A program made the translations under genes and the position numbers. From NCBI GenBank assembly GCA_031288765.1, contig JAITQV010000455.1:1-5867 (forward strand): a stretch of 5,867 nt of DNA, read 5' to 3'. Source of the DNA: Planctomycetaceae bacterium. GTDB taxonomy: Bacteria; Planctomycetota; Planctomycetia; Pirellulales; Thermoguttaceae. Below are positions 1 to 5,263 of the stretch, piece after piece; position 1 is the first letter of the stretch, and each line of letters starts with the position of its first letter. Below the pieces are notes generated by a model. It searched no databases, was not told the origin of the DNA, and saw only the letters and a list, made by a program, of their open reading frames with translations.

Positions 1-1
1 C

Positions 2-196
2 GATGTTGTCATGGCATCGTATCAATGTTTTCGTGCGGGAATTGAAGGCACGATTTCATGCTTAAAACGCGTTTATCGTCTTTCGCGGTGTTGTTTTCGG
101 GGATTTAAGGGATTTTGCCGGGGGGTAGGCAGTGCGATATTCTGTCACAATCTTGTTCTCATGGCTGCAGAACCTAAGAAGGTCAAAGCAAAATAA
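2..196 (+). CDS. DDE transposase, C-terminal end (5' cut by window edge)
   Basis: The open frame enters from the left edge and ends at TAA (194-196), leaving 64 residues. Near its start it reads CFRAGIEGTISCLKR, in which R11, E15 and K22 fit the R-(3)-E-(6)-K part of the IS4-clan signature that carries the third catalytic acid of the RNase H-like DDE domain. The rest (LSRCCFRGFKGFCRGVGSAIFCHNLVLMA) resembles the final helices seen in ISNCY/IS1182-like transposases, where a CxxRG segment precedes a hydrophobic 'HNLV' helix. The short basic tail EPKKVKAK ends the protein. The enzyme would cut and join the ends of its insertion sequence. The first two catalytic aspartates lie outside the window, so intactness cannot be judged, and the exact IS family is inference. 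The element's right terminal inverted repeat should lie shortly after 196 but cannot be placed without the left end. Confidence 0.78.
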   Translation, partial: DVVMASYQCFRAGIEGTISCLKRVYRLSRCCFRGFKGFCRGVGSAIFCHNLVLMAAEPKKVKAK

Positions 197-497
197 TCGA
201 AACAACAAAAATTCGCTCCAAAAATCACCGCACTGCGATAAAGGTACGGTTTCAGCGTACTCAAAAGCTCTTAAAAACTGTTTTTTTGACAAAAATTATA
301 AATATCTGCCCATGCTCGCAATAATTATTAACGTAATAAAAAATAAATTTTCCGTTTTTCTCCTCTTTTTCAACAGATACTATTTATTCAGTGGAATGTT
401 TTTTTGTTCTAAGCCCGAAGGACGAGATGTGCATAACCGTAGGTAAAACATAACGTAACCTACGGTCATTCATTTGCGGTTTCAGTTTTTTTGAAGA
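197..497. other. Intergenic stretch after transposase, no gene seen
   Basis: No convincing gene is present: the open frames here on both strands are low-complexity and match no family I recognise. The stretch probably contains the right end of the insertion sequence to its left. An 8-base inverted repeat links the transposase 3' end (GCAGTGCG, 129-136) with CGCACTGC (229-236), and a 5-base GTACG/CGTAC hairpin sits near 244-260. From about 270 the DNA becomes very AT-rich. A clean hairpin is listed separately at 436-466. Confidence 0.5.
436..466. repeat. Perfect 9-bp inverted repeat downstream of sialidase gene
   Basis: ACCGTAGGT (436-444) and ACCTACGGT (458-466) are exact reverse complements around a 13-base loop. 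It lies 31 bases past the stop of the minus-strand sialidase gene, where a transcription end or mRNA 3' stabiliser could sit. Neither strand has a T-run right after the stem, so it is not a classical intrinsic terminator. The same CCGTAGG/CCTACGG pair recurs near 5164 and 5260. Confidence 0.55.
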
Positions 498-1688
498 TCA
501 CTTTGTGAGGTCTTTTAGGTGAATCTTCATACGAAGTCCGCCAAACATGGACGTAATCCAAAGAACACCCGGTTCAACTTCAACAAGGTAAGGATAGGAA
601 ACCTGATTGTTCACCCAAGAATCTTCGGCTTTTTGGTAACGCGCAGCAACAACAATTGGTTTACTCCATGTTTTGGCATCATCTTCTGAAAATGCAATGG
701 ACAATTCTTCACGGCTGCCGCCATAATCTTTGGGATTTTTCGGCGGAAGAACATTCCAAAGCATTGAAATCCGTCCGTCAGATAACCGCGTCATGGTCGC
801 GCAACATTGGCTGCTTGTGATTTCGGTTGGTTTGGGATCGCTCCATGTCATACAACCATCAGTCGAAACCGAATCATATAACACTCCTCTTGTTGTTCGA
901 ATCAACATATAAACAGAGTCGTCCTTCCGTTGAACGATTGTTGCTTCCATTGCCCCTTCGTGATCATGAGGAAAAAGCACGTCAAGTACCAATTCGTTAC
1001 TTGCTTTCCATGTTTGACCTTCGTCATCGGAAGCGTAGGTCAAAGTCGAATGTGACCAGGGAACGACACTTTGACCGACTAAAACGATTCGTCCGCTCTT
1101 TAATTGAATCATACATCGCAAAGCACCGCACCAACGTCTTTGAATTTGTTGGGGTTCGCTCCATGTTTCCCCGTTGTCCGTGCTACGGATAATATAGGAA
1201 GGCAAAACGAAATCATCAACATTTCCTTCTCCCCATTTTCCCTTATGGTTTTTACCGTAACTTCCTTCATTTTTGTTCAGAAAAGCGGCAATAATTGTTC
1301 CGTTTTTAGTTCGGATAATTGCACGTTCCGCACTATCTTTGAAGCGTTTTTCGTCCAAAATCTTTTTAGACGTCCAGGTTTTTCCTTTGTCGTTGCTGCG
1401 GTGAACCGCTCCGTTTTCAAAGCAAAGGATGTCTCCTTTGTCTGTTACCACGAACGGACCTTGTAGGTTCGTTGGCATTTTTTCACCCTTTTCGTGCATC
1501 ACCAGCGGTCCGCCAAAACATGCAGATGCAACAAAAAAGAATGTTACGATCTTCAGAATCACCCGTAATTTCATACCCTTGAAATTGTAAACGGGATTTC
1601 CTTTGTCAAAACGATTTGAATAACGGTTGTTTTTGTTTCCGTTTTTATCAATCGTTTTGAAAAACATCATAAAGGTTTGAATAAACAT
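498..1688 (-). CDS. Secreted BNR/Asp-box sialidase-like protein
   Basis: The protein has 396 residues from the chosen start. Five Asp-box motifs (SxDxGxxW type) are visible: SNDKGKTW (98-105), STDNGETW (169-176), SDDEGQTW (220-227), STDGCMTW (275-282, Gly replaced by Cys) and SEDDAKTW (334-341, Gly replaced by Ala). This spacing fits a six-bladed beta-propeller of the sialidase superfamily (BNR_2 type). Known members cleave terminal sialic acids from glycans, but many planctomycete members have untested substrates. The EGAMEATIVQR segment (244-254) is a candidate for the nucleophile-side Glu, and LIRTTRG (263-269) and ERAIIR (121-126) are possible arginine-triad sites; these assignments are tentative. 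An export signal, MKLRVILKIVTFFFVASACFG, starts at residue 39. The start at 1688 was chosen for its GGAGG ribosome site six bases upstream. A start at 1574 would put the signal peptide at the very N-terminus but has only AAGGG almost touching the ATG. The preceding gene on the strand is an SGNH esterase, 163 bases away. Confidence 0.82.
   Translation of the reverse strand: MFIQTFMMFFKTIDKNGNKNNRYSNRFDKGNPVYNFKGMKLRVILKIVTFFFVASACFGGPLVMHEKGEKMPTNLQGPFVVTDKGDILCFENGAVHRSNDKGKTWTSKKILDEKRFKDSAERAIIRTKNGTIIAAFLNKNEGSYGKNHKGKWGEGNVDDFVLPSYIIRSTDNGETWSEPQQIQRRWCGALRCMIQLKSGRIVLVGQSVVPWSHSTLTYASDDEGQTWKASNELVLDVLFPHDHEGAMEATIVQRKDDSVYMLIRTTRGVLYDSVSTDGCMTWSDPKPTEITSSQCCATMTRLSDGRISMLWNVLPPKNPKDYGGSREELSIAFSEDDAKTWSKPIVVAARYQKAEDSWVNNQVSYPYLVEVEPGVLWITSMFGGLRMKIHLKDLTK
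1562..1660 (-). repeat. Hairpins inside the 5' coding end of the sialidase gene
   Basis: An exact 11-base inverted repeat, TCAAAACGATT (1606-1616) and AATCGTTTTGA (1650-1660), has a 33-base loop that itself holds AACGG/CCGTT (1622-1626, 1639-1643). Next to it is a second stem, AATTTCA (1567-1573) with TGAAATT (1580-1586), extended by CCCGT/ACGGG (1562-1566, 1591-1595) across a four-base bulge. The second stem covers the alternative start codon at 1574-1572. In the mRNA these would form two stacked hairpins between the ribosome site and the signal-peptide codons. Confidence 0.6.
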
Positions 1689-1694
1689 TTTGTG

Positions 1695-1699
1695 CCTCC
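1695..1699 (-). promoter_or_regulatory. Shine-Dalgarno GGAGG that sets the sialidase start
   Basis: On the minus strand GGAGG lies six bases before the ATG at 1688-1686. It is one of only two strong ribosome binding sites in the window and favours the longer protein over the start at 1574. A small AT hairpin (CAATT 1699-1703, AATTG 1707-1711, three-base loop) abuts the site and might influence ribosome access. Confidence 0.65.
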
Positions 1700-1776
1700 A
1701 ATTAAAAATTGAAAATTGAACAAGGGACATTAAACGAATCCCCCGTTAAGGTTAAAACTACCAAACAGTAAAACTT

Positions 1777-1802
1777 CTGAAATATTACACAAATGAAACA
1801 CT
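1777..1802 (-). promoter_or_regulatory. Conserved upstream motif of the sialidase gene
   Basis: This 26-base stretch (plus strand begins CTGAAATATTACA and ends AAACACT) matches 21 of 26 bases, with no gaps, a stretch upstream of the esterase gene (2748-2773). A shorter relative lies upstream of the DUF1559 gene. On the minus strand it reads AGTGTTTC, a T-rich spacer, then TAATATTTCAG. TAATAT could be a -10 element, but no clear -35 element stands at the usual distance. It overlaps the hairpin at 1786-1813. It may be a promoter or an operator; the role is inference. Confidence 0.4.
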
Positions 1803-1813
1803 CAATTTGTGTA
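1786..1813. repeat. Perfect 9-bp inverted repeat between esterase and sialidase genes
   Basis: TACACAAAT (1786-1794) and ATTTGTGTA (1805-1813) pair exactly around a ten-base loop. The repeat sits 38 bases after the esterase stop and 98 bases before the sialidase start. It could be an operator for a dimeric regulator or a transcript hairpin. There is no T-run for a terminator. Confidence 0.5.
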
Positions 1814-1851
1814 CAAACATCTATCAATCAACTCGTTTGAACGGATTTAAT

Positions 1852-2607
1852 TCATCTTTTATGAAAATGAACCGTTTTTCTAATCACAGGATAAAGAAGA
1901 TCGAAAACTAATTTTTGACCTTCATTATTGGGATGTATTCCGTCCAAAAGAAGATTATCGATTTTTCCTCCGTGTTTTTCAACATACTCGTCGTAGGCTT
2001 TAAAAATATCGGCAAGAGGAACCTTTTCCGATTCGGCAACCTTTCGGACAATATTATTGTAATCACGCAGTGCCGTATCGGTAAAACTTTTGGGATCATC
2101 AGGATTGTACGGCGGTTTTCCGTACAACTCCCGAAGTTTCGGAGTCCAGACCATCTGATTGGTTGTCATCAGAATAACGGGAATTTTCCGTAACTTAGCC
2201 TGACCGATCATACAACGTAAATTCTCTTCATACTGTGATTGGGAAACCCGTGATTTCACTTCAGGAGGATTTTTCCAAACATCAATTGCCGAATCATTAA
2301 GCCCGAACTGAATAACAAGCAAATCGGGATTGTGCGTAATAACCCGTTCTTGAAAATTACGTTTGCCGTCGGAACTTGTATTTCCTCCGGCTCCGGAATT
2401 GATTATTATAACATCAATATTTTCCGAACGAAATGCTTCATCAAGAAGTGTTCCATAAATTTTGAGGGAATCTCGTGTTGCTGTTGTGGAATCACCCAAT
2501 AAAACAATCCGTGTTGGCGGGTCTTTGTTGTGTTGTGCCGCTATAAGCGAAGGAAACAAACAAACGGCTGAAATAAATAATATTGAACAAAATTTTTTCA
2601 TGGGCAT
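1852..2607 (-). CDS. Secreted SGNH/GDSL-family esterase
   Basis: The protein has 251 residues, a normal length for a single-domain SGNH hydrolase. All four family blocks are present. Block I is LLGDSTT with nucleophile Ser40, block II is SGAGGNTSSD with oxyanion Gly near 72-75, block III is FGLND with oxyanion Asn104, and block V is DGIHPNNEG with catalytic Asp222 and His225. The N-terminus MKKFCSILFISAVCLFPSLIAAQ is a signal peptide, so the enzyme acts outside the cytoplasm. Family members remove acetyl or other acyl groups from sugars, such as rhamnogalacturonan, xylan or sialic acid acetylesters. The downstream sialidase-like gene makes a sialic acid O-acetylesterase an attractive guess, but no residue settles the substrate. 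The start could be 2607 (MPMKK) or 2601 (MKK); neither has a clear Shine-Dalgarno sequence. The inverted-repeat unit at 2626-2786 ends only 19 bases upstream of the first ATG. Confidence 0.85.
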   Translation of the reverse strand: MPMKKFCSILFISAVCLFPSLIAAQHNKDPPTRIVLLGDSTTATRDSLKIYGTLLDEAFRSENIDVIIINSGAGGNTSSDGKRNFQERVITHNPDLLVIQFGLNDSAIDVWKNPPEVKSRVSQSQYEENLRCMIGQAKLRKIPVILMTTNQMVWTPKLRELYGKPPYNPDDPKSFTDTALRDYNNIVRKVAESEKVPLADIFKAYDEYVEKHGGKIDNLLLDGIHPNNEGQKLVFDLLYPVIRKTVHFHKR

Positions 2608-2625
2608 ATTATTAGAGTTGATGAT

Positions 2626-2786
2626 TGTGTGTAAGTCAAAGTATTCATAATATTTCAGTAGAATTTTTGTCTTTCAATATTAACACCGAATCTCAACTCT
2701 GCGAGGGTGTGATTATCGCGCACAATGAGCAACAATCGGAAATTCCACTAAAATATTACAAAAACCGAACACTTAACTTACACACA
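2626..2786. repeat. 161-bp inverted-repeat unit (MITE-like or paired promoter elements)
   Basis: The outer ends are exact reverse complements: TGTGTGTAAGT (2626-2636) and ACTTACACACA (2776-2786). The similarity continues inward with one gap to AATATTTCAGTAGAATTT (2649-2666) against 2740-2757, where 16 of 18 bases match. The arms are therefore about 41 and 47 bases long. Between them ACACC/GGTGT (2683-2687, 2706-2710) with inner CTC/GAG makes a small GC hairpin. No target-site duplication is visible at the ends. It fills most of the 219-base gap between the lipoprotein and esterase genes. It could be a miniature transposable element, or two facing copies of a regulatory sequence. Confidence 0.5.
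2748..2773 (-). promoter_or_regulatory. Conserved upstream motif of the esterase gene
   Basis: This is the second copy of the 26-base motif. The plus strand starts CTAAAATATTACA and ends GAACACT, with 21 of 26 bases identical to 1777-1802. It is the right arm of the inverted-repeat unit, and a degenerate facing copy lies at about 2640-2658. It stands about 140 bases upstream of the esterase start, so any promoter here would give a long leader. Confidence 0.38.
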
Positions 2787-2826
2787 CTCTTTTGGTTATA
2801 TTAATGTAAAAACACAACGCAATAAA

Positions 2827-3267
2827 TTAGTAACGTTCAACGACGATATTCAACTCCTTATCTTTGGAGGTATCGAAAACGATACCGGACGTTTGGGGAT
2901 TGAGATATTTAGGATTGATCAGTAATTGGGAAACGATAGGAGTTTTTTGTGGTTCAAGGTCTTCGAGCAATGTGGAGGAATTTTCAGATTCGGGAGTAAC
3001 CATCGCTCCGATAATTCCAACTTGGTAAATACCCGGAGGTAAACCGTCATTCTTTTTGACCGAACTAACTTGAAATGTTCCGTTTGGTTTGATATTTCCT
3101 TTAGCCGTGTGAGTTTCATTTTGGAGAATGACAGTACCAACGGTTAAAGGAGATTGGTCGTCGGCAAATGTTACTTTGCCTTTTACTTGAACATTGCGGC
3201 TGCATCCGGCAAAGGACAAAACCGATAAAACAACAAAAACATAAATCAATAATGAACAATATTTCAT
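2827..3267 (-). CDS. Small lipoprotein, carboxypeptidase-regulatory-like fold
   Basis: The protein has 146 residues. It starts with a lipoprotein signal peptide ending in the lipobox SFAG-C with Cys22, so it should be lipid-anchored in an envelope membrane. From residue 27 the pattern VQVKGKVTFADD, then PLTVGTVILQN, GNIKPNGTFQV and GLPPGIYQVGIIG matches the seven-stranded beta-sandwich repeat (carboxypeptidase-regulatory or transthyretin-like) seen in many small planctomycete lipoproteins. No catalytic residues are expected. The C-terminal part (about 90-146) also fits beta strands, ending ELNIVVERY. The gene begins 30 bases after the DUF1559 stop with no terminator between, so the two are probably co-transcribed. 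Such DUF1559-lipoprotein pairs are common in Planctomycetota, but their joint function is not established. The ribosome site is weak. Confidence 0.8.
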   Translation of the reverse strand: MKYCSLLIYVFVVLSVLSFAGCSRNVQVKGKVTFADDQSPLTVGTVILQNETHTAKGNIKPNGTFQVSSVKKNDGLPPGIYQVGIIGAMVTPESENSSTLLEDLEPQKTPIVSQLLINPKYLNPQTSGIVFDTSKDKELNIVVERY

Positions 3268-3297
3268 AACAAAAATTTAGGTGAATGGTTTGGTTTA

Positions 3298-4596
3298 CTA
3301 TGGAAGTGAAACGGATTTACCGTCGGCAACAGCAGCGAGACTGTAAAGAACAGGTACTACCGGCGTTGTAACACTAACTCCGCGAACGGTACCGTCTCCC
3401 ATGACAAAAGGACATATACCCGGATGATAACTGCCAAAACCATAATCGCGATACGGTTCGCCATCCGGATAATCATTAGGATTTGCCAGTGATAACGCAT
3501 AAGGAGTCATGGCTCCTGGTGTCCAGGTTCCAGTTGTAAAGTAAATAGCTCTGGAGGAACTAACAAAAATACTGTTAGGATATATCCCGCCCGTGATCAG
3601 GAAGGAACAATCACCGGCATTGCGTAACATTTCGGTTGTATTGGCACCTCCGCAAAAACCAAGTCTTTTTGTCGGAATATGTTTCTCTCCAAACATAAGC
3701 TGGTTTGAAGTTCCATCTTCCATTCGTGCAAAAGTATCTCTGGGTTGTCCGCGTTTTGCGGAAGACATGTAAAGCATTCCCCATCCTGTATTGATATATT
3801 GGGGACTCTCGACAAGAGCGCAACGGAAAGGTCCTTTGGCAAGTGTAATAATACTGTTGACATGGGCACCGTTATACCACCATAATCCGCCATCGGAACT
3901 GCTTACATTATCGGGATTACCGGAAACGCATACGAAAGCATAGTCGCTCTGAGGTCCTAAAACAAACCCATTGTTGTCGGCAAGATCGTTTACTGTTTTT
4001 CCCGAATCGGTTGCTATCTCGATTAAAAGTGGTCCGGATCCGCGGCGGCTTGGACAACGATAGATCGGTGTTGAGCCAAAAGCTTGTCGCATCTCAAACG
4101 GCATATCCCGCCAAACATTAGAGTAAACAGAGCTAAAATAAGGCATTAAACTACTTCCGATACCGTCGCGATAGTATCCGATATTGGCACCGCTTGCCGG
4201 ATTCGGCGACAGCGCACTTAAATAATCGTACAATCCCTGCTGTTCAATATAGGGATAAAGCAAAACCCAAATCGATGCTCCATGTGTATTGAGAGCAGCC
4301 GGTGGAAGCCCTTCTCGTGTGTTATGGAAATTGTGAACAGCAATTCCCATTTGTTTCAAATGGTTGGAACACTGTATCCGTCTTGCGGCTTCGCGCGCAG
4401 CTTGAACAGCAGGTAACAGTAACGCGATTAACACGCCGATAATCGCAATTACCACAAGTAATTCTACCAGCGTAAATCCGTTTCGGTACCCGGTTCGATG
4501 AACTTTCGAACGGAAATTACCGTTGACGCATAGCATAAAATATGCTATGAAGCTTGTCATGATACATGACAAAACGTTAAATAAAATTTGTTGCAT
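3298..4596 (-). CDS. DUF1559 protein with type IV pilin-like N-terminus
   Basis: The protein has 432 residues. The prepilin-type cleavage site is G40|F41 in RNGFTLVELLVVIAIIG, with the conserved Glu at +5 (E45), followed by the hydrophobic helix and PAVQAAREAARRIQCSNHLKQ. Typical DUF1559 blocks follow: LPPA (97-100), YRCPSRR (179-185), SDYAFV (217-222), RMEDGTSNQLMFGEKH (291-306) and the C-terminal FGSYHPGICPFVMGDGTVRG (387-406). The family is thought to form surface or pseudopilin-like structures in planctomycetes; the exact role is unknown. The start at 4596 is chosen because AAGGAG sits seven bases upstream. It gives an unusually long 40-residue leader with an extra hydrophobic stretch (residues 4-23) before the basic FRSKVHRTGYRNG. 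A start at Met21 (4536) would give a more usual leader but has no ribosome site. The lipoprotein gene follows 30 bases downstream. Confidence 0.93.
   Translation of the reverse strand: MQQILFNVLSCIMTSFIAYFMLCVNGNFRSKVHRTGYRNGFTLVELLVVIAIIGVLIALLLPAVQAAREAARRIQCSNHLKQMGIAVHNFHNTREGLPPAALNTHGASIWVLLYPYIEQQGLYDYLSALSPNPASGANIGYYRDGIGSSLMPYFSSVYSNVWRDMPFEMRQAFGSTPIYRCPSRRGSGPLLIEIATDSGKTVNDLADNNGFVLGPQSDYAFVCVSGNPDNVSSSDGGLWWYNGAHVNSIITLAKGPFRCALVESPQYINTGWGMLYMSSAKRGQPRDTFARMEDGTSNQLMFGEKHIPTKRLGFCGGANTTEMLRNAGDCSFLITGGIYPNSIFVSSSRAIYFTTGTWTPGAMTPYALSLANPNDYPDGEPYRDYGFGSYHPGICPFVMGDGTVRGVSVTTPVVPVLYSLAAVADGKSVSLP
4529..4572 (-). repeat. Two tandem perfect hairpins in the DUF1559 5' coding region
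   Basis: CATAGCATA (4529-4537) and TATGCTATG (4541-4549) pair exactly around AAA. Four bases on, TTGTCATG (4554-4561) and CATGACAA (4565-4572) pair exactly around ATA. Stems of 9 and 8 bases with three-base loops, side by side within codons 9-23, are unlikely by chance. They encode the extra hydrophobic stretch of the leader and could form stable mRNA hairpins just after the start codon. Confidence 0.65.
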
Positions 4597-4603
4597 GATT
4601 TTT

Positions 4604-4609
4604 CTCCTT
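4604..4609 (-). promoter_or_regulatory. Shine-Dalgarno AAGGAG that sets the DUF1559 start
   Basis: On the minus strand AAGGAG precedes the ATG at 4596-4594 by seven bases. It supports this start over an in-frame ATG at 4650, which lies inside an inverted repeat, and over the internal ATG at 4536. Confidence 0.7.
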
Positions 4610-4633
4610 GAATATAGAGAACTTTGATATTTT

Positions 4634-4660
4634 AACAGATTACATAACACATAATCTGTT
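4634..4660. repeat. Perfect 9-bp inverted repeat upstream of the DUF1559 gene
   Basis: AACAGATTA (4634-4642) and TAATCTGTT (4652-4660) pair exactly around a nine-base loop, centred about 50 bases before the DUF1559 start. It may be an operator or a 5' leader hairpin of the minus-strand mRNA. On the plus strand a T5 run overlaps the stem end, so weak termination of plus-strand transcripts is also possible. Confidence 0.5.
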
Positions 4661-4664
4661 TTTG

Positions 4665-4686
4665 CTGAAATTGGAAAACAAACACT
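4665..4686 (-). promoter_or_regulatory. Weaker copy of the conserved upstream motif
   Basis: The plus strand reads CTGAAATTGG, then AAAACAAACACT. It shares the CTGAAAT start and AAACACT end of the motifs at 1777-1802 and 2748-2773 but is four bases shorter in the middle. It lies 69 bases upstream of the DUF1559 start on the same strand. Shared use as a promoter or operator is inference. Confidence 0.25.
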
Positions 4687-4687
4687 A

Positions 4688-4992
4688 GCCGAGAAACGGC
4701 AACAGAAATGTCACTCTTTGAGGAGCGACACGTCACTTAAAATAGGCTCATTCCCACCGACGAAAGTGGTGCATTACATGTTTTAAAATGTAACACTGAA
4801 TTATACCCTAGAATCAACACGCGACGCTCCCTTAACGGGAGACACGCAACTCTGTTGATTCTACGGTAATTTTCTACTCGGAAGATCCGGTCGTCATGTA
4901 GAAAATTACTGTTCGCCGAAGCGATTCTAAGTGTTGTTGACGTACTCGATTATTTTTTTCACCCGAATTTTTGTTCGGGCTACTTATTTTTT
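4688..4992. ncRNA. Candidate structured RNA: dense array of hairpins
   Basis: At least six nested or adjacent stems occur in about 300 bases that are visibly richer in GC than the flanks. They are GCCG/CGGC (4688-4691, 4697-4700); CACC/GGTG (4755-4758, 4768-4771); TTACAT/ATGTAA (4774-4779, 4788-4793); TAGAATCAAC/GTTGATTCTA (4809-4818, 4854-4863) with inner CTCCC/GGGAG (4827-4831, 4837-4841); GTAATTTTCTAC/GTAGAAAATTAC (4866-4877, 4898-4909) with inner CGGA/TCCG; and TCGC/GCGA (4913-4916, 4921-4924). AACACT (4792-4797) can pair with AGTGTT (4930-4935) to close a multi-helix junction. GATTCTA (4923-4929) competes with 4857-4863 for the same partner, which would allow a switch. No protein-coding frame explains it. 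I match it to no known RNA family. The strand is uncertain: plus would end at the hairpin at 4962-4979, and minus would be a leader of the DUF1559 gene. Confidence 0.35.
4962..4992 (+). terminator. Possible intrinsic terminator
   Basis: CCCGAA (4962-4967) and TTCGGG (4974-4979) pair exactly around TTTTTG, and six Ts follow at 4987-4992. The T-run starts seven bases after the stem, so termination would be weak. It would end a plus-strand transcript covering the hairpin array to its left. Confidence 0.35.
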
Positions 4993-5126
4993 AAAATATA
5001 ATTTAGTCTCCTAAATGTTGAAATTAAAATATGGAAAATTATTTGTCAGTTATTCTATATTTAAAAAAATATCGGTCAAGATACCCCTCCCCAAAAAATA
5101 ATTTAAGAATCTTTTTGTGTAATTTT

Positions 5127-5200
5127 CACATTTTATCTTTTGTTGTTATTAAAATAGGAATTTCCGTAGGAGATTCCTATAAATAAAAACAAAACATGTG
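5127..5200. repeat. Long imperfect hairpin, about 74 bases
   Basis: The top of the stem is exact: ATAGGAAT (5154-5161) with ATTCCTAT (5173-5180). Beyond a small internal loop, 5138-5150 pairs with 5182-5194 at 12 of 13 positions, and CACAT (5127-5131) closes with ATGTG (5196-5200). The loop contains CCGTAGGA, whose exact complement TCCTACGG lies downstream at 5259-5266, allowing a loop-to-downstream pairing. No gene lies within it. It may be a miniature element or part of a structured RNA. Confidence 0.5.
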
Positions 5201-5230
5201 AAACCTCCACGAGTTTTTTGATTTACGTTG

Positions 5231-5263
5231 TGGGACATTTTATCTATTGATATTCTTGTCCTA
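5231..5263. repeat. Two-tier hairpin
   Basis: TGGGACA (5231-5237) pairs with TGTCCTA (5257-5263) including one G-U pair, and TATC/GATA (5241-5244, 5249-5252) forms an inner stem. The 3' side overlaps TCCTACGG, which could alternatively pair with the loop of the hairpin at 5127-5200. Confidence 0.35.

Noticed and set aside
62..292. Minus-strand open frame of 76 codons and plus-strand frame 132-446
   Set aside because: The minus frame needs a TTG start and overlaps the transposase end. The plus frame is low-complexity and matches no family. Neither has a convincing ribosome site.
436..466. Intrinsic terminator for the sialidase gene
   Set aside because: The stem is perfect, but no T-run follows on the minus strand, so only an inverted repeat is claimed.
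730..1466. Three plus-strand open frames over the sialidase gene
   Set aside because: They are antisense shadows. The minus-strand frame has a signal peptide and five Asp boxes spanning the whole stretch.
1908..2193. Open frames in other frames over the esterase gene
   Set aside because: They overlap the catalytic DGIHPN end of the SGNH protein and show no domain features of their own.
3597..3893. Shorter minus-strand frames inside the DUF1559 gene
   Set aside because: The surrounding 432-residue frame carries conserved DUF1559 blocks on both sides, so these are shadows.
4688..4992. Known RNA classes (tmRNA, RNase P RNA, SRP RNA, cyclic-di-GMP riboswitch, group II intron) or an integron attC site
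   Set aside because: None of the conserved sequence blocks of these classes that I know could be found on either strand. The region is left as unassigned.
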